A stretch of DNA of 64,000 nt, from contig JANYGZ010000080.1 in the NCBI GenBank assembly GCA_025362235.1, forward strand, positions 1 through 64,000. Direction: 5' to 3'. Shown piece after piece: positions 50,175 through 62,376 of this stretch. Numbering within the stretch: the stretch's first letter is position 1; each line of letters starts with the position of its first letter. This DNA is from Ferruginibacter sp. Lineage in GTDB: Bacteria; Bacteroidota; Bacteroidia; Chitinophagales; Chitinophagaceae. A program made the translations under genes and the position numbers. Below the pieces are notes generated by a model. The model was not told the DNA's origin, searched no databases, and was given only the letters and a program-made list of their open reading frames with translations.

Positions 50175-50393
50175 TTATAGTAAATGAGTTGTTCTTTTTT
50201 TTTTATTATCCCTTGCTTTTTTAATACCATAGCCGATACCGGCTGCGAGTAATAAACTTATACCACCATCAATAGGAGCATCGGGATCAACTGCACCATC
50301 ATCAGTAGGTTGAGCCCTGAGACTTCCAGGTAAAACAATTAAAAAAATAAAAAGTGTACTCCACATCAATAGACATTTGCCATATTTAGTCAT
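50175..50393 (-). CDS. Tiny secreted protein with PID-CTERM-like exosortase sorting domain
   Basis: Signal peptide MTKYGKCLLMWSTLFIFLIVLPGSLRA, about 12-residue spacer QPTDDGAVDPDA, then PIDGG-ISLLLAAGIGYGIKKA-RDNKKKR (motif, TM helix, basic tail). Confidence 0.8.
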   Translation of the reverse strand: MTKYGKCLLMWSTLFIFLIVLPGSLRAQPTDDGAVDPDAPIDGGISLLLAAGIGYGIKKARDNKKKRTTHLL

Positions 50394-50633
50394 CTATATA
50401 TAAATTTTACAGGTGTTTAATATTTAATTTGAACTATAAAATTAAGGTTTGTTTTTTATAATATTTTTTCAATATTACGATTGTTATTATTTTATAATTT
50501 ATCGTTCAAAACAATAACGAATTTTTTATACCGAAATTACGTAAAGGAGGCTTAATACATTTTAATTATTTGGTAAAAAAAGTAAATGAATTCCGAAAAC
50601 TTGTGGATAACAATCGCAGAAATAAATCGTTTC

Positions 50634-53600
50634 CTATTTTACCTGTACCAATATCTTTATAGCTCTTTTGGTTTTATCAGGAAAGATCACTTCTAACAGG
50701 TATGATTCATTAGAAGGTGTTTCTATCATAGGCTTTATTGTGGCTATAAGGTTGCCTCCGCCGTGATTGATAGTTTGTGTATGCAATACCTGCCCTATAT
50801 TATTAAGTAACCTTGTTTGGTACTTACCTGCCGGTTGATTGATTAATTGAAGATTGATGTTACCATCTGTTACAGGGTTTGGATAAATATTAATGGTTGC
50901 AGCTCCGTTGATAAATGCGATTTTTACAATGCGGCTAAAAGTTCTATCACCTGATAAGCCAATACTTTTAATACGGTAAAAATTATAACCCAAAAATGGG
51001 TTCACATCCAGCCATTGATATTTAGCAGAACGGGTGGTTCCTATTGCAAGGGTAGAATTTACCCTGGTGAAATATTCCCCATCAACAGATTTTTCTATTT
51101 CATATTTATTAATGTTCAACTCATTTTCTACTTCCCATTCTACCGCAATAGCATTGTTTTGCCTGGTGACTTTAATTGTGCTGAAAGTTACAGGTAATGG
51201 TTGTTCACGATTTTTAAAGACCAATCTAAAGCGGTTAGCCAATGCACTTTCGGCATCTCCATTCACAGAAAAGTTAATATTCGTATTACCCGTCAAATTT
51301 ATCAGCGTGGATAATTTGGTATAACTGTCTTCTAAATATCCTTCCAACCCATTTGCAAAAATATTGGTGGCAAATTGAAATTGGTAATTCCGTTGAGTTG
51401 CATGAGTTAAAAAATAAAAGATGGTATCACTTTCTGTAATAAAAGGCCTCCTTTCAACAGCCAGTTTTTGATTGCTCCTTGTTAAAGAAAATGTTTCATT
51501 TACATTACCAAATTTCAGGGCATCATTTATATCAATATCATTGCTGTATGTATCGCCAAATTCCACCGTGTTACCATCTGCAATGCTGGTGGCACTATCG
51601 TTATGCAGCAGGTGGAGATTAGTTCGTATAAATTCACCTCTGTTACCAAGCTCAGCAACAGGGCGAAAAATAAATGGATTATTAAAGGGGGCTTTATTGC
51701 TTTCCTGAAAAGTGATGGAAGCAGAAGCAGGCAATATTCTTTCAACAAAAAATGCCTGGCTGCTTTGAATATAATTATTCTGCGAAGAACCGCCATACGG
51801 AGCAGTAGGTATAAAAATACCAGGAGTGGCTAAATCTTCCATAGTAACGTAGGCGCCAACCTGGTTAATGTTTGGATCAAATACATAAAAGCGATGCGTA
51901 TAAATGTTATCAGATTTATCAATCAAATTAAAATCTATTGGTGAGGGATAGGGGTTGCCGACAAGGCCATAGGTGTATGGTAAACTAATATTTACAGGCC
52001 CTGTTTGTAACTTGCCGCTACAACTTAAAGTAGTATAATCGCTATTGGCAATATTGGTTAAAATGGGGTTTCTGTCTCCCCTTACAAATAAAAAGTAACC
52101 GGTTCCTTTAGAAGGGGATAATGGCGTATGTGTATTATCTACATTAATAAAATTTGTGCCATCATATTTTTTTAAAGAATAATTATTAGTGGGCGTAATA
52201 TCTAAACCGTTACCTGCTATTTGAGGTCCCGTAATTAAAGTACCGCGGTGATAATTGCCCGGTCCATAAACTGCTCCACCCAACTGCCAGGTATCATAAA
52301 TATCACCTGTTTCATTTAAGGGAGTTGTAACTAAGCGCCATGCCCGATGCGAAACAGGGTTATTATTTGGAAAAAATCTTTCTACATAAAATCTACCAAC
52401 ACCATAATTTATACTTGCAGTGACAGGAATTTCAGCTACTCTTGCTGTATTTGTAGCTGTTGATAGCAGCGTGATATCGCCAAACGTGCAATTTAATTTG
52501 CTGTTATCCAATAGCGTTAGTGTATTAACTATGCCCATATTATTTACTATGTTTATGCCAGTGCTGGTATTATTAATATTGAGATTATAAAAATTAACTG
52601 GTACCGTAATTGTACAAATATAATTCTGCCCATTAAGGGCATTAGCAAAAACAACTGTGCCATTGTTGTGTGCAAAATCGCTGGTTCCTGATTTGGTAAA
52701 ATTGCCCAAAATAGTCAATATACCTGATGGTGCTGTTTTGATACCGGCAATACCGGAAATAACAAAATGCTGATAACTAAGGCCATTAGCATTAGTAATT
52801 GGTTGGTTATTATCTCTTGAATAATTGATGGTGCTGCCGGGCTGGAGCACAATATTTTCAATATTTGAATGTATAGAAGAATTGTTACTGAAGGTAGCCG
52901 TGAACCCATGAAACCCTTCATTATTACCACTGTTAAAAGTTCCTCCACTTTCCACAATTACAGTTTGTGTACCTGCAGGGCCACTAATACCATTATCATT
53001 TATAGTAAAAACTCCACCGTTTTTTATTGTAAACGTTCCAAGATTATTTAGCACAATATTGCTGCTCGAATTATTTACATCCGATCCTGTTACTTCTATA
53101 TCCTGGTATGTTTTTGACCGGATACTTTTGGAACTGCTTCCTGCAAATTCAACAACACCTCCTGTTAAATTATATACTCCGCCCATCATTGGCTGTACAC
53201 CCCCAGTTGACACTATCAATCTTCCTCCATCCATTGTTAAATTAGCATTTGTACTTCCATCACCTACATTATGGCCGGTACAATCCAATACTGCCGTACC
53301 AGTAATTTTCACTGTTCCAACCGGGGCAAAACCATTGCCAGGGTTTTTAATTCCGCTTTCAGAAAATACCAGGTTTTTAAAGTCTGCACGGGCATTAAAA
53401 TTTTGATTGCCCGCCTTGTTAAATTCAATGGTACCGTTGGTTTCCAGTATTATTGGTTCTGCAACTATTGCAGCTCCCACTCCGCTAAAGCCACCGCTAT
53501 TACTTGTTTTTAAAATTCCGCCGCCAGCTATGGTAACACTTGCCGAGGCTCCGTTATTATTTATCCTGCAATTAGTAATATCAAGTGTGCCATTTACCTG

Positions 53601-54545
53601 CAAGTTACCTGCCTGTTTATTGATGTTTTGATTTTCAGCGGGAACTGTAATTTTTACATTTGCCCCTACGGGTACGATAGCTCCGTTGGTAAAACGCAAA
53701 CCACTACTTATGGTATTAATGGTTAAAGACCCATCTAACACAGATGTTGAATTTGGCAATGTTATAAATCCATCTGTTTGGTTTATTACACTTGCTCCTG
53801 TTAATCCGCCACGAAAAATTTTTATACCACTACCGGCAATGTTGAACGGAGCATTTACTTCAAGGATACAATTAAGGATATTGTTGAAAGATGTTCCAAA
53901 AGCTGCAATTGGTGCAGCGCTTATTCTTAAAATAGGGATGTCGGTTATTAAAGGAGTTTTGAAATAATCCTGCGCACCTGTTTTATTAAAAATATAATTG
54001 ACTATATTCCACTCAAATACAGATTTATCCTGGTAAATAAATTTAGAATTTATGTTTAAGTAATTATCTCCAATGGCATTAGCCGCCGCTACACTACCAG
54101 CTGCATTTGCAATAACTTTTCCGCCTGTTTTAATTAATGCAGTACCTGAACCTATCGGAGCAGATAGTGTGGTAAAATTCAATAATAAAATACCTCCATT
54201 TTCCACCACGAAATTATCGCCAACACCACCAATTGTATAAGCAGCCGTTAAAGTTAATTGCAGGGTTCCACCGCTTTGAATAGTTGTATTTTTTAAAGAT
54301 ACCCCTCCTGTACTTACTGTAACGGTGTGCAGGTTTTGAATACGGATACTTGTTGCTGTTGACGTAGGTACAAGGGTTGCAGCAAAATAACTAATATCAT
54401 CATGAGAAGATTGCCAACTTGCTAATGCTGACCAATCGCCGGTTGCTACAGATTTAAAGTAATCTGTATTTAAGCTTGGTTGAGTAAAACAAATTATTGG
54501 CAATAATAAAAATGAAATTGAAAGAACCGCATAATTTTTTTTCAT
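50634..54545 (-). CDS. Large secreted beta-rich protein with T9SS type A C-terminal sorting domain
   Basis: Signal peptide MKKNYAVLSISFLLLPIICFTQ; many repeated G/N/T-rich beta-helix-like segments; C-terminal AATINIYPNPVTDGNINLQLINQPAGKYQTRLLNNIGQVLHTQTI... Confidence 0.85.
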   Translation of the reverse strand: MKKNYAVLSISFLLLPIICFTQPSLNTDYFKSVATGDWSALASWQSSHDDISYFAATLVPTSTATSIRIQNLHTVTVSTGGVSLKNTTIQSGGTLQLTLTAAYTIGGVGDNFVVENGGILLLNFTTLSAPIGSGTALIKTGGKVIANAAGSVAAANAIGDNYLNINSKFIYQDKSVFEWNIVNYIFNKTGAQDYFKTPLITDIPILRISAAPIAAFGTSFNNILNCILEVNAPFNIAGSGIKIFRGGLTGASVINQTDGFITLPNSTSVLDGSLTINTISSGLRFTNGAIVPVGANVKITVPAENQNINKQAGNLQVNGTLDITNCRINNNGASASVTIAGGGILKTSNSGGFSGVGAAIVAEPIILETNGTIEFNKAGNQNFNARADFKNLVFSESGIKNPGNGFAPVGTVKITGTAVLDCTGHNVGDGSTNANLTMDGGRLIVSTGGVQPMMGGVYNLTGGVVEFAGSSSKSIRSKTYQDIEVTGSDVNNSSSNIVLNNLGTFTIKNGGVFTINDNGISGPAGTQTVIVESGGTFNSGNNEGFHGFTATFSNNSSIHSNIENIVLQPGSTINYSRDNNQPITNANGLSYQHFVISGIAGIKTAPSGILTILGNFTKSGTSDFAHNNGTVVFANALNGQNYICTITVPVNFYNLNINNTSTGINIVNNMGIVNTLTLLDNSKLNCTFGDITLLSTATNTARVAEIPVTASINYGVGRFYVERFFPNNNPVSHRAWRLVTTPLNETGDIYDTWQLGGAVYGPGNYHRGTLITGPQIAGNGLDITPTNNYSLKKYDGTNFINVDNTHTPLSPSKGTGYFLFVRGDRNPILTNIANSDYTTLSCSGKLQTGPVNISLPYTYGLVGNPYPSPIDFNLIDKSDNIYTHRFYVFDPNINQVGAYVTMEDLATPGIFIPTAPYGGSSQNNYIQSSQAFFVERILPASASITFQESNKAPFNNPFIFRPVAELGNRGEFIRTNLHLLHNDSATSIADGNTVEFGDTYSNDIDINDALKFGNVNETFSLTRSNQKLAVERRPFITESDTIFYFLTHATQRNYQFQFATNIFANGLEGYLEDSYTKLSTLINLTGNTNINFSVNGDAESALANRFRLVFKNREQPLPVTFSTIKVTRQNNAIAVEWEVENELNINKYEIEKSVDGEYFTRVNSTLAIGTTRSAKYQWLDVNPFLGYNFYRIKSIGLSGDRTFSRIVKIAFINGAATINIYPNPVTDGNINLQLINQPAGKYQTRLLNNIGQVLHTQTINHGGGNLIATIKPMIETPSNESYLLEVIFPDKTKRAIKILVQVK

Positions 54546-55027
54546 TAAAGTAAGATTTAAAAGGTTGTTACCTGCAAATGCTTATCGAAAAAAATAATTT
54601 ATTTTATTGACAGAACCAGACAATCAGGTGTGGTAAAAGAAGTAGCATCTCCCGGCAAGGAAGATGTCTTTTGCTTTTATATAGGATAGGTAAATAAAAC
54701 GATGGTAAAATATATAAAAAAACAATAATAAGCAATACTTGAAAAATATTTATTTATAATGGGCAAAATATTTTTTTTGTGCAAAGTGCAGAAACTGGCG
54801 TGCGATATTATTAATTGGTCTACTTTCTACTTTTTGTAAAATGGGATAAAATACATTTTGAAGGACTATGATACTCTACAATTACTATTATCGTATCATT
54901 TGTTCCATAGGGACATTTGGTTGGTAGCAATTAGCCAACACATAAGTATTTTCGTTCAGTAGGAACGATTGGTATTTATCCCTAGCATTAGTACAAGGAA
55001 TGTATTTATATATTGGCAATCAAAAAA

Positions 55028-56704
55028 TTATTCCAACCTTTCTTTAATACCCAATCTAAATTTCCGGCTGGTATCTTTAGCAATATCGTAACCGGCATCT
55101 GCATGTCGTATAACGCCTATACCCGGATCGTTACGTAAAACACGGCTTAACCTTGCCGCTGCTTCTGGTGTTCCGTCGGCCACTATCACCATTCCGGCAT
55201 GTATACTGTAGCCCATACCCACACCGCCACCATGATGAAGGCTTACCCAGCTTGCCCCGCCCGCTGTATTCAGCAATGCATTTAATATCGGCCAATCGGC
55301 AATGGCATCGCTGCCATCAAGCATCGCTTCCGTTTCCCGGTTTGGGCTTGCAACAGAACCTGTATCTAAATGATCCCTGCCAATTACAATGGGAGCCTTG
55401 ACCTTGCCGGTACGAACCAACTCATTAAAGGCAAGGCCCGCCTTTTCCCTGTCTCCCTGCCCTATCCAGCAAATACGTGCCGGCAATCCCTGGAAGGCGA
55501 TGCGTTCCTGTGCCATTTTTATCCATCGCTGCATACTTTCATTTTCTGGAAATAATTGCATCATAACATCATCGGTTACACGGATATCTTCCGGGTCACC
55601 ACTTAATGCAGCCCAGCGGAATGGCCCTTTACCTTCGCAAAATAAGGGCCTGATATAAGCTGGTACAAACCCCGGGAAATCAAAAGCATTTTTTAGTCCG
55701 GCTTCCTGTGCCCTGGCCCGTAAATTATTTCCATAATCAAAAGTAATGGCACCCATTTTTTGCAACTGCAACATTAACTCTACATGCAGTTTCATACTTT
55801 CATAACTTCTCTCTATATATTGCTGTGGATTTTGCTGCCTCAATATATTAGCCTGTTCATTGGTAAGCGTATTTGGTATGTAACCAATCAAGGGGTCATG
55901 GGCAGAGGTTTGATCAGTAAGCGTATCAGGAATAATTTTTCTTTCCACAAGGCGTTGTAATAAATCAACTGCATTACATAACACACCAATTGATAATGCA
56001 AGGCCTTTTTGTTTTGCATCAAGGGCTTTATCAATGGCTTCATCAATATTAATAATTTTTACATCAAGGTATTTTGTTTCAATACGTTTGTCTATTCTCC
56101 ATTCTTCTACTTCAGCAATCAATGCAATGCCGTTATTCATTGTAATGGCCAGTGGTTGTGCTCCTCCCATTCCACCAAGACCAGCAGTTACATTCAGTGT
56201 GCCTCTTAATGTACCGCCAAAATCTTTATTAGCTGCAGCAGCATAGGTTTCGTAAGTGCCTTGTACGATGCCCTGCGAGCCAATATAAATCCACGAGCCT
56301 GCTGTCATTTGCCCGTACATGATTAATCCCTTTTTCTCTAATTCATCAAAATGCTCCCATGTAGCCCATTTAGGTACCAATTGACTATTGGAAATTAAAA
56401 CCCTCGGTGCATCTTTATGCGTTTTAAGCATGGCAACCGGTTTGCCACTTTGAATAAGCAGTGTTTCATCATCATTCAAATCTTTCAATGCCTTTATGAT
56501 AAGATCGAGGCTCTCAAAATTTCTTGCAGCCTTTCCTCGCCCACCATACACAATCAATTCCCCCGGCCTTTCGGCCACTTCAGGATCAAGATTATTGAGG
56601 AGCATTCTTAAAGCTGCTTCCTGTATCCAGCCCTTGCAGGTTAGTCTATTACCTGTTGGTGTTTTGTATTTTACGGCATCGTATGTTGAAGTAGTAACCT
56701 GCAT
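55028..56704 (-). CDS. hutU: Urocanate hydratase
   Basis: [79 protein letters not shown]. Confidence 0.95.
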   Translation of the reverse strand: MQVTTSTYDAVKYKTPTGNRLTCKGWIQEAALRMLLNNLDPEVAERPGELIVYGGRGKAARNFESLDLIIKALKDLNDDETLLIQSGKPVAMLKTHKDAPRVLISNSQLVPKWATWEHFDELEKKGLIMYGQMTAGSWIYIGSQGIVQGTYETYAAAANKDFGGTLRGTLNVTAGLGGMGGAQPLAITMNNGIALIAEVEEWRIDKRIETKYLDVKIINIDEAIDKALDAKQKGLALSIGVLCNAVDLLQRLVERKIIPDTLTDQTSAHDPLIGYIPNTLTNEQANILRQQNPQQYIERSYESMKLHVELMLQLQKMGAITFDYGNNLRARAQEAGLKNAFDFPGFVPAYIRPLFCEGKGPFRWAALSGDPEDIRVTDDVMMQLFPENESMQRWIKMAQERIAFQGLPARICWIGQGDREKAGLAFNELVRTGKVKAPIVIGRDHLDTGSVASPNRETEAMLDGSDAIADWPILNALLNTAGGASWVSLHHGGGVGMGYSIHAGMVIVADGTPEAAARLSRVLRNDPGIGVIRHADAGYDIAKDTSRKFRLGIKERLE

Positions 56705-56728
56705 ATTTAAATTAATTTATTAAAAATA

Positions 56729-58327
56729 TTACAATGCCGGAAATGACATTTCTTTAAACTTACTTTTTTGAGCGGCCATTTTTTCTATATCATCCCATTT
56801 ACGAGGGGCATCAATTGATAAAATTTCGTAACTGTCTTTTTTTATCAAAACATCATCTTCAATACGTACACCTATGTTCCACCACTTTTTATCACAGGGA
56901 CTGTTTTCAGTAATATATATACCGGGTTCTACCGTAATCACCATGTTGGCTTTTAATGGCCCATAATTTCCTTTGTCATGTACATCTAATCCAAGATAAT
57001 GGGAGCATCCATGTGGATAATATTTATTTACTTCACTTTCATCTTTTATGACCCCAAGTTTAACCAAACCCTTTGCCAATATTTCGTTCGCCTTCTTGTT
57101 TAAGCTGCTAAAAGGAGTCCCTTCTTTACAAAGTTTAAAAATTTCTTCCTGTGCTTCATACACTAAATTATAAATTGCTTTTTGTTCTGCAGTAAATTTT
57201 CCAGTTGCAGGAATAGTCCTGGTAACATCAGCAGAATAACCGTGGTACCCTGCCCCTACATCCATCAGCAATAATTGATTTTCTATTTTGGTACTGTTAT
57301 TAGTTTCATAATGTAAAATGCAACCATTGGCACCAGCGCCTACTATTGGCGGATAACCTTCATCCTCTGCGCCATATCGTCTATGTATATACCTGTGTAT
57401 GCCCTCTATTTCATTTTCACTCATATCCGGGCTTACAGCTTTCATTACTTCTGCATGGGCAATGCTGGAAAGTTTAATGCTCTTGCGCAGCGGTACTAAT
57501 TCTTCTGGAGTTTTAATTTCCCTAAGGGAATTTGTTATTTCCAGGTAATAATCTGTACCCCACATAGGTTCTTTTAAATTTGCCTTTATTTTTTCGATAG
57601 CTGCAGAATCAGGATTATTTAATACCTGGTTAATAACAGCATCGTTTTTAAAAGCATCATTTGTTGTTACCTGCTTTTGATAATTTGTTACAAAATATTT
57701 TAAATTGCCCGGGCGTAAATATTTTTTTATCAGCAGATGCTCTTTATGTAATTCTATATCGCCTTGTTCTGATACCAGGCCCACTTTAAAGGTTTGCAAA
57801 AGGCCAAACAAATCGTACCCACTATCATCTCCTTTTATATCAGTTGGCAACTCATCGTGAATTACTACGCTGAATTTTTTATGATCAATAACAAAGTTTT
57901 TGAAATTGTTGCCATCGGATACTTTTTTAAAACCCAGTTGTTTTATAACACCTTCTTTGCCTAACCTTCTTCCCTGCCATTGTTCCCGTTGTTCATTGCG
58001 CTCCTGAACAAAGAAAATTTCATTGTATGCAGTGTCTCCCTTTCCCTGCCAATCTTTAAATAATATCAGTACGGCATTGGGCTCTTTGTAACCGGAGAGA
58101 TAATACAAATCGGGGCTGGGATGAAAAACATAATCGACATCATTGGAAAAAACTCTTTCGGGGTAGGCAAATATAACAGCTACCGAATTGGGCGGCATCG
58201 AATCACGGAATGCTTCCCTTCTGCCCTGGTGAAATTCTTTTGAAAGATAATCAGTTGGCAAGTTTTTTTGTGCAATACCAATACTTATAAAACAAATAAA
58301 TACTAAGGTGGTGGCTATTTTTTTCAT
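56729..58327 (-). CDS. pepP: Aminopeptidase P family (M24) with signal peptide
   Basis: LLMDVGAGYHGYSADVTRTIPATGKF; HGCSHYLGLDVHDKGNYGPLKANMVITVEPGIYI; GVRIEDDVLI. Confidence 0.93.
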   Translation of the reverse strand: MKKIATTLVFICFISIGIAQKNLPTDYLSKEFHQGRREAFRDSMPPNSVAVIFAYPERVFSNDVDYVFHPSPDLYYLSGYKEPNAVLILFKDWQGKGDTAYNEIFFVQERNEQREQWQGRRLGKEGVIKQLGFKKVSDGNNFKNFVIDHKKFSVVIHDELPTDIKGDDSGYDLFGLLQTFKVGLVSEQGDIELHKEHLLIKKYLRPGNLKYFVTNYQKQVTTNDAFKNDAVINQVLNNPDSAAIEKIKANLKEPMWGTDYYLEITNSLREIKTPEELVPLRKSIKLSSIAHAEVMKAVSPDMSENEIEGIHRYIHRRYGAEDEGYPPIVGAGANGCILHYETNNSTKIENQLLLMDVGAGYHGYSADVTRTIPATGKFTAEQKAIYNLVYEAQEEIFKLCKEGTPFSSLNKKANEILAKGLVKLGVIKDESEVNKYYPHGCSHYLGLDVHDKGNYGPLKANMVITVEPGIYITENSPCDKKWWNIGVRIEDDVLIKKDSYEILSIDAPRKWDDIEKMAAQKSKFKEMSFPAL

Positions 58328-58451
58328 TCCGTTTTATTTAATGATGCAAAATTGGCATCCCTAAAAGTAACAATTTTATTTTTTTATTTAATTTATAAAT
58401 TACTATTTAGCTGCAAAAAAATGATACTTGTTGTTCGTTAGTTGATACAAC

Positions 58452-58479
58452 AAAAAATCCCCTCCAAAAATGAAGGGGA
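58452..58479 (-). terminator. Rho-independent-like terminator after groEL
   Basis: On the minus strand TCCCCT...AGGGGA stem followed by TTTTTT. Confidence 0.7.
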
Positions 58480-58505
58480 CCTTATTATTTTGAAATGCGA
58501 TCATA

Positions 58506-60212
<1,707 letters not shown>

Positions 60213-60260
60213 CTATAAAGTTTAAAAAACTACTAGTTTAGCACATATCTTATTAGCTAA

Positions 60261-60542
60261 TTACACAATTGCCAATATATCGCTCTCTCTCATTATCAGG
60301 TATTCAATACCTTCGAAAGTGATTTCGGTGCCTGCATATTTGCCATATAAAACAGCGTCCCCTGCTTTAACGGTAACAGGTTCGTCTTTTTTACCCGGGC
60401 CTGCTGCCAGTACTACACCACGCTGTGGTTTTTCTTTTGCCGTATCCGGAATAATAATGCCTCCTGCAGATTTTTCTTCCGCAGCTGCTGGTTGCACAAT
60501 CACCCTGTCGTGTAGGGGGGTAATGTTTAACTTCTTCGCCAT
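60261..60542 (-). CDS. groES: Co-chaperonin GroES
   Basis: [42 protein letters not shown]; immediately upstream of groEL. Confidence 0.98.
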   Translation of the reverse strand: MAKKLNITPLHDRVIVQPAAAEEKSAGGIIIPDTAKEKPQRGVVLAAGPGKKDEPVTVKAGDAVLYGKYAGTEITFEGIEYLIMRESDILAIV

Positions 60543-60626
60543 AATTGTATTGATTTTGATTTGATTAAATTAAATGCCTTTAATAATAGGCAAAAGTGGT
60601 ACACCAATTTTATACCAAATGGCAAT

Positions 60627-60665
60627 ACTGGCATACTTGTCAGTTTTAATGAGATACCTGTCAGT
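60627..60665. promoter_or_regulatory. Candidate operator upstream of groES: ATACYTGTCAGT direct repeats and imperfect palindrome ACTGGCATACTTGTCAGT
   Basis: ATACTTGTCAGT at 60633-60644 and ATACCTGTCAGT at 60654-60665, start-to-start 21 bp; palindrome 60627-60644 with 7-bp arms and one mismatch. Confidence 0.4.
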
Positions 60666-60845
60666 AAAAGTCAAATTATGGCAGTCATTTTTTCATTTTT
60701 ACCACAGCTTGTAATTAAGCCATGGGGCAACAAGGCCATCCTTATTCGATTCGCTAATAGAAATATTTTATTGCCGTTAAATAACAGAACAGGCCCTGCC
60801 AAATTTTAATCCCCTAAATTTGCCATCCATAAAAGTTCTTTTAGA

Positions 60846-61778
60846 ATGATCAGCAGAAGAAATATCCGGGTTAAAGTAATGCAAAGCCTATATACTTTAG
60901 ATAGTATGGGCAACGATGTAAAACCAGCCGAGGCTGTAGGCCTTTTAAGAAATCAGATTGACCAAAGCCGCCGGTTATTTGTTTACCTCGTTTTCTTTTT
61001 AACCGAAGTTGCCCGGTACGCTGAAAAAGATGCACTAAAAAAAGCATCCAAGCATTTACCTACCAAGCAAGACCTGAACATAAATACCAAAATTACCGGT
61101 AATGAGTTACTATGGAAAATAGTGGAAGAACCGGGATATGTTACTGCCTGCATGGAAACAAAGCCTCAATTACTGGTTGATGAAGAACTTTTAAAAAAAA
61201 CTTATCAGGCCTTGGCCCAGTCCGAAGAATACATAGACTATATTACGCTTCAAAACAGGGATAAAAAGGGTGAAAAAGATATACTTGAATTTATTTTTAC
61301 CAACCTGATGCTGCCAAATGAAAACTTCATCAGCCATGTTGAAGAGCATTTTATAAACTGGGACGATGATGCGGAAATGATGAATGTGCTTATGCTGAAT
61401 TTTTTACAAAAACCTGGCAGTTTTAATTTTAATGAATTTGTAAGTAAAGAAAAATGGGATTTTGCAAAGGGGCTATTGGAAACTACCATTGAAAAGAAAG
61501 AGATAAGTATGGAATTGCTAAAACCCAAATTAAAAAACTGGGACGCAGACCGTATAGCCTCGCTGGACCTGATTATTATTGAAATGGGCATTTCAGAATT
61601 CCTGTTTTTTGAAACTATCCCTACAAGGGTTACCATCAATGAATATATCGATCTTGCAAAAGATTATAGTACACCACAAAGCGGCCAGTTTATCAATGGT
61701 ATTTTAGATAATATCCATAAAGAACTTACTGCAGAAGGAAAAATAAATAAAAAGACTTTTAAGAACAGTACGCTTTAA
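60846..61778 (+). CDS. nusB: Transcription antitermination factor NusB (long Bacteroidetes-type)
   Basis: SRRNIRVKVMQSLYTLDS; C-terminal DRIASLDLIIIEMGISEFLFFETIPTRVTINEYIDLAKDYSTPQSGQFINGILDNI. Confidence 0.93.
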   Translation: MISRRNIRVKVMQSLYTLDSMGNDVKPAEAVGLLRNQIDQSRRLFVYLVFFLTEVARYAEKDALKKASKHLPTKQDLNINTKITGNELLWKIVEEPGYVTACMETKPQLLVDEELLKKTYQALAQSEEYIDYITLQNRDKKGEKDILEFIFTNLMLPNENFISHVEEHFINWDDDAEMMNVLMLNFLQKPGSFNFNEFVSKEKWDFAKGLLETTIEKKEISMELLKPKLKNWDADRIASLDLIIIEMGISEFLFFETIPTRVTINEYIDLAKDYSTPQSGQFINGILDNIHKELTAEGKINKKTFKNSTL

Positions 61779-61905
61779 TGGATAATTTTTTAATTGATAA
61801 TGGATAATGAATGCATTTGCTATTGCCAGTAGAAAATCAATATTTATTAAAAGCTTTTACTTTTTGCCTTTAGCTTTTAAAATATAACTTTGCAAAAAAC
61901 AGCGG

Positions 61906-62340
61906 ATGAAAAAAATTGTTTTGTTTTTAATTACAGTAATGGCCTTTGTTTGCTGTGATGTTCGCAGAAAAGATAAGGTTTCAGATGGTACAGCTACCAT
62001 GGCAGAAATGGCATCAACTGATACAACTTCTGTACAAATTATTGACAGCGTTTATGATTTCGGCAAAATAGCAGAAGGAGAAAAGGTAACCTATAATTTC
62101 AGGTTTTTAAATAGCGGTAAAAAGCCATTGATTGTTACAGATGCCCACGCCAGTTGTGGGTGTACGGTACCTGAAAAACCCGAGAAACCAGTTATGCCCG
62201 GCGAAACTGCTTTTATAAAAGTGGTGTTTAACAGTAAAGGAAAGATGGGGCCCAATGTAAAAACAATTACCGTTAATTCCAATGCAAACCCGGCCTTTCC
62301 GCCGCTATATTTAAAAGGAGAAGTAACAGCAGTAAAATAA
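61906..62340 (+). CDS. DUF1573 domain-containing lipoprotein-like protein
   Basis: DSVYDFGKIAEGEKVTYNFRFLNSGKKPLIVTDAHASCGCTVPEKPEKPVMPGETAFIKVVFNSKGK. Confidence 0.92.
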   Translation: MKKIVLFLITVMAFVCCDVRRKDKVSDGTATMAEMASTDTTSVQIIDSVYDFGKIAEGEKVTYNFRFLNSGKKPLIVTDAHASCGCTVPEKPEKPVMPGETAFIKVVFNSKGKMGPNVKTITVNSNANPAFPPLYLKGEVTAVK

Positions 62341-62376
62341 ATAAATATCAATTTTTAATAACTCAATTAAACACAC

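Noticed and set aside
53059-53967. Plus-strand ORFs (93-115 aa) inside the 1303-aa gene
   Set aside because: They are antisense shadows of a well-supported long CDS and have no recognisable domains.
55028-56704. Histidine-utilisation operon
   Set aside because: Only hutU was recognised; no hutH, hutI or hutG nearby in the window.
60543-60845. CIRCE/HrcA operator at groES
   Set aside because: No TTAGCACTC-N9-GAGTGCTAA match was seen in the intergenic region.
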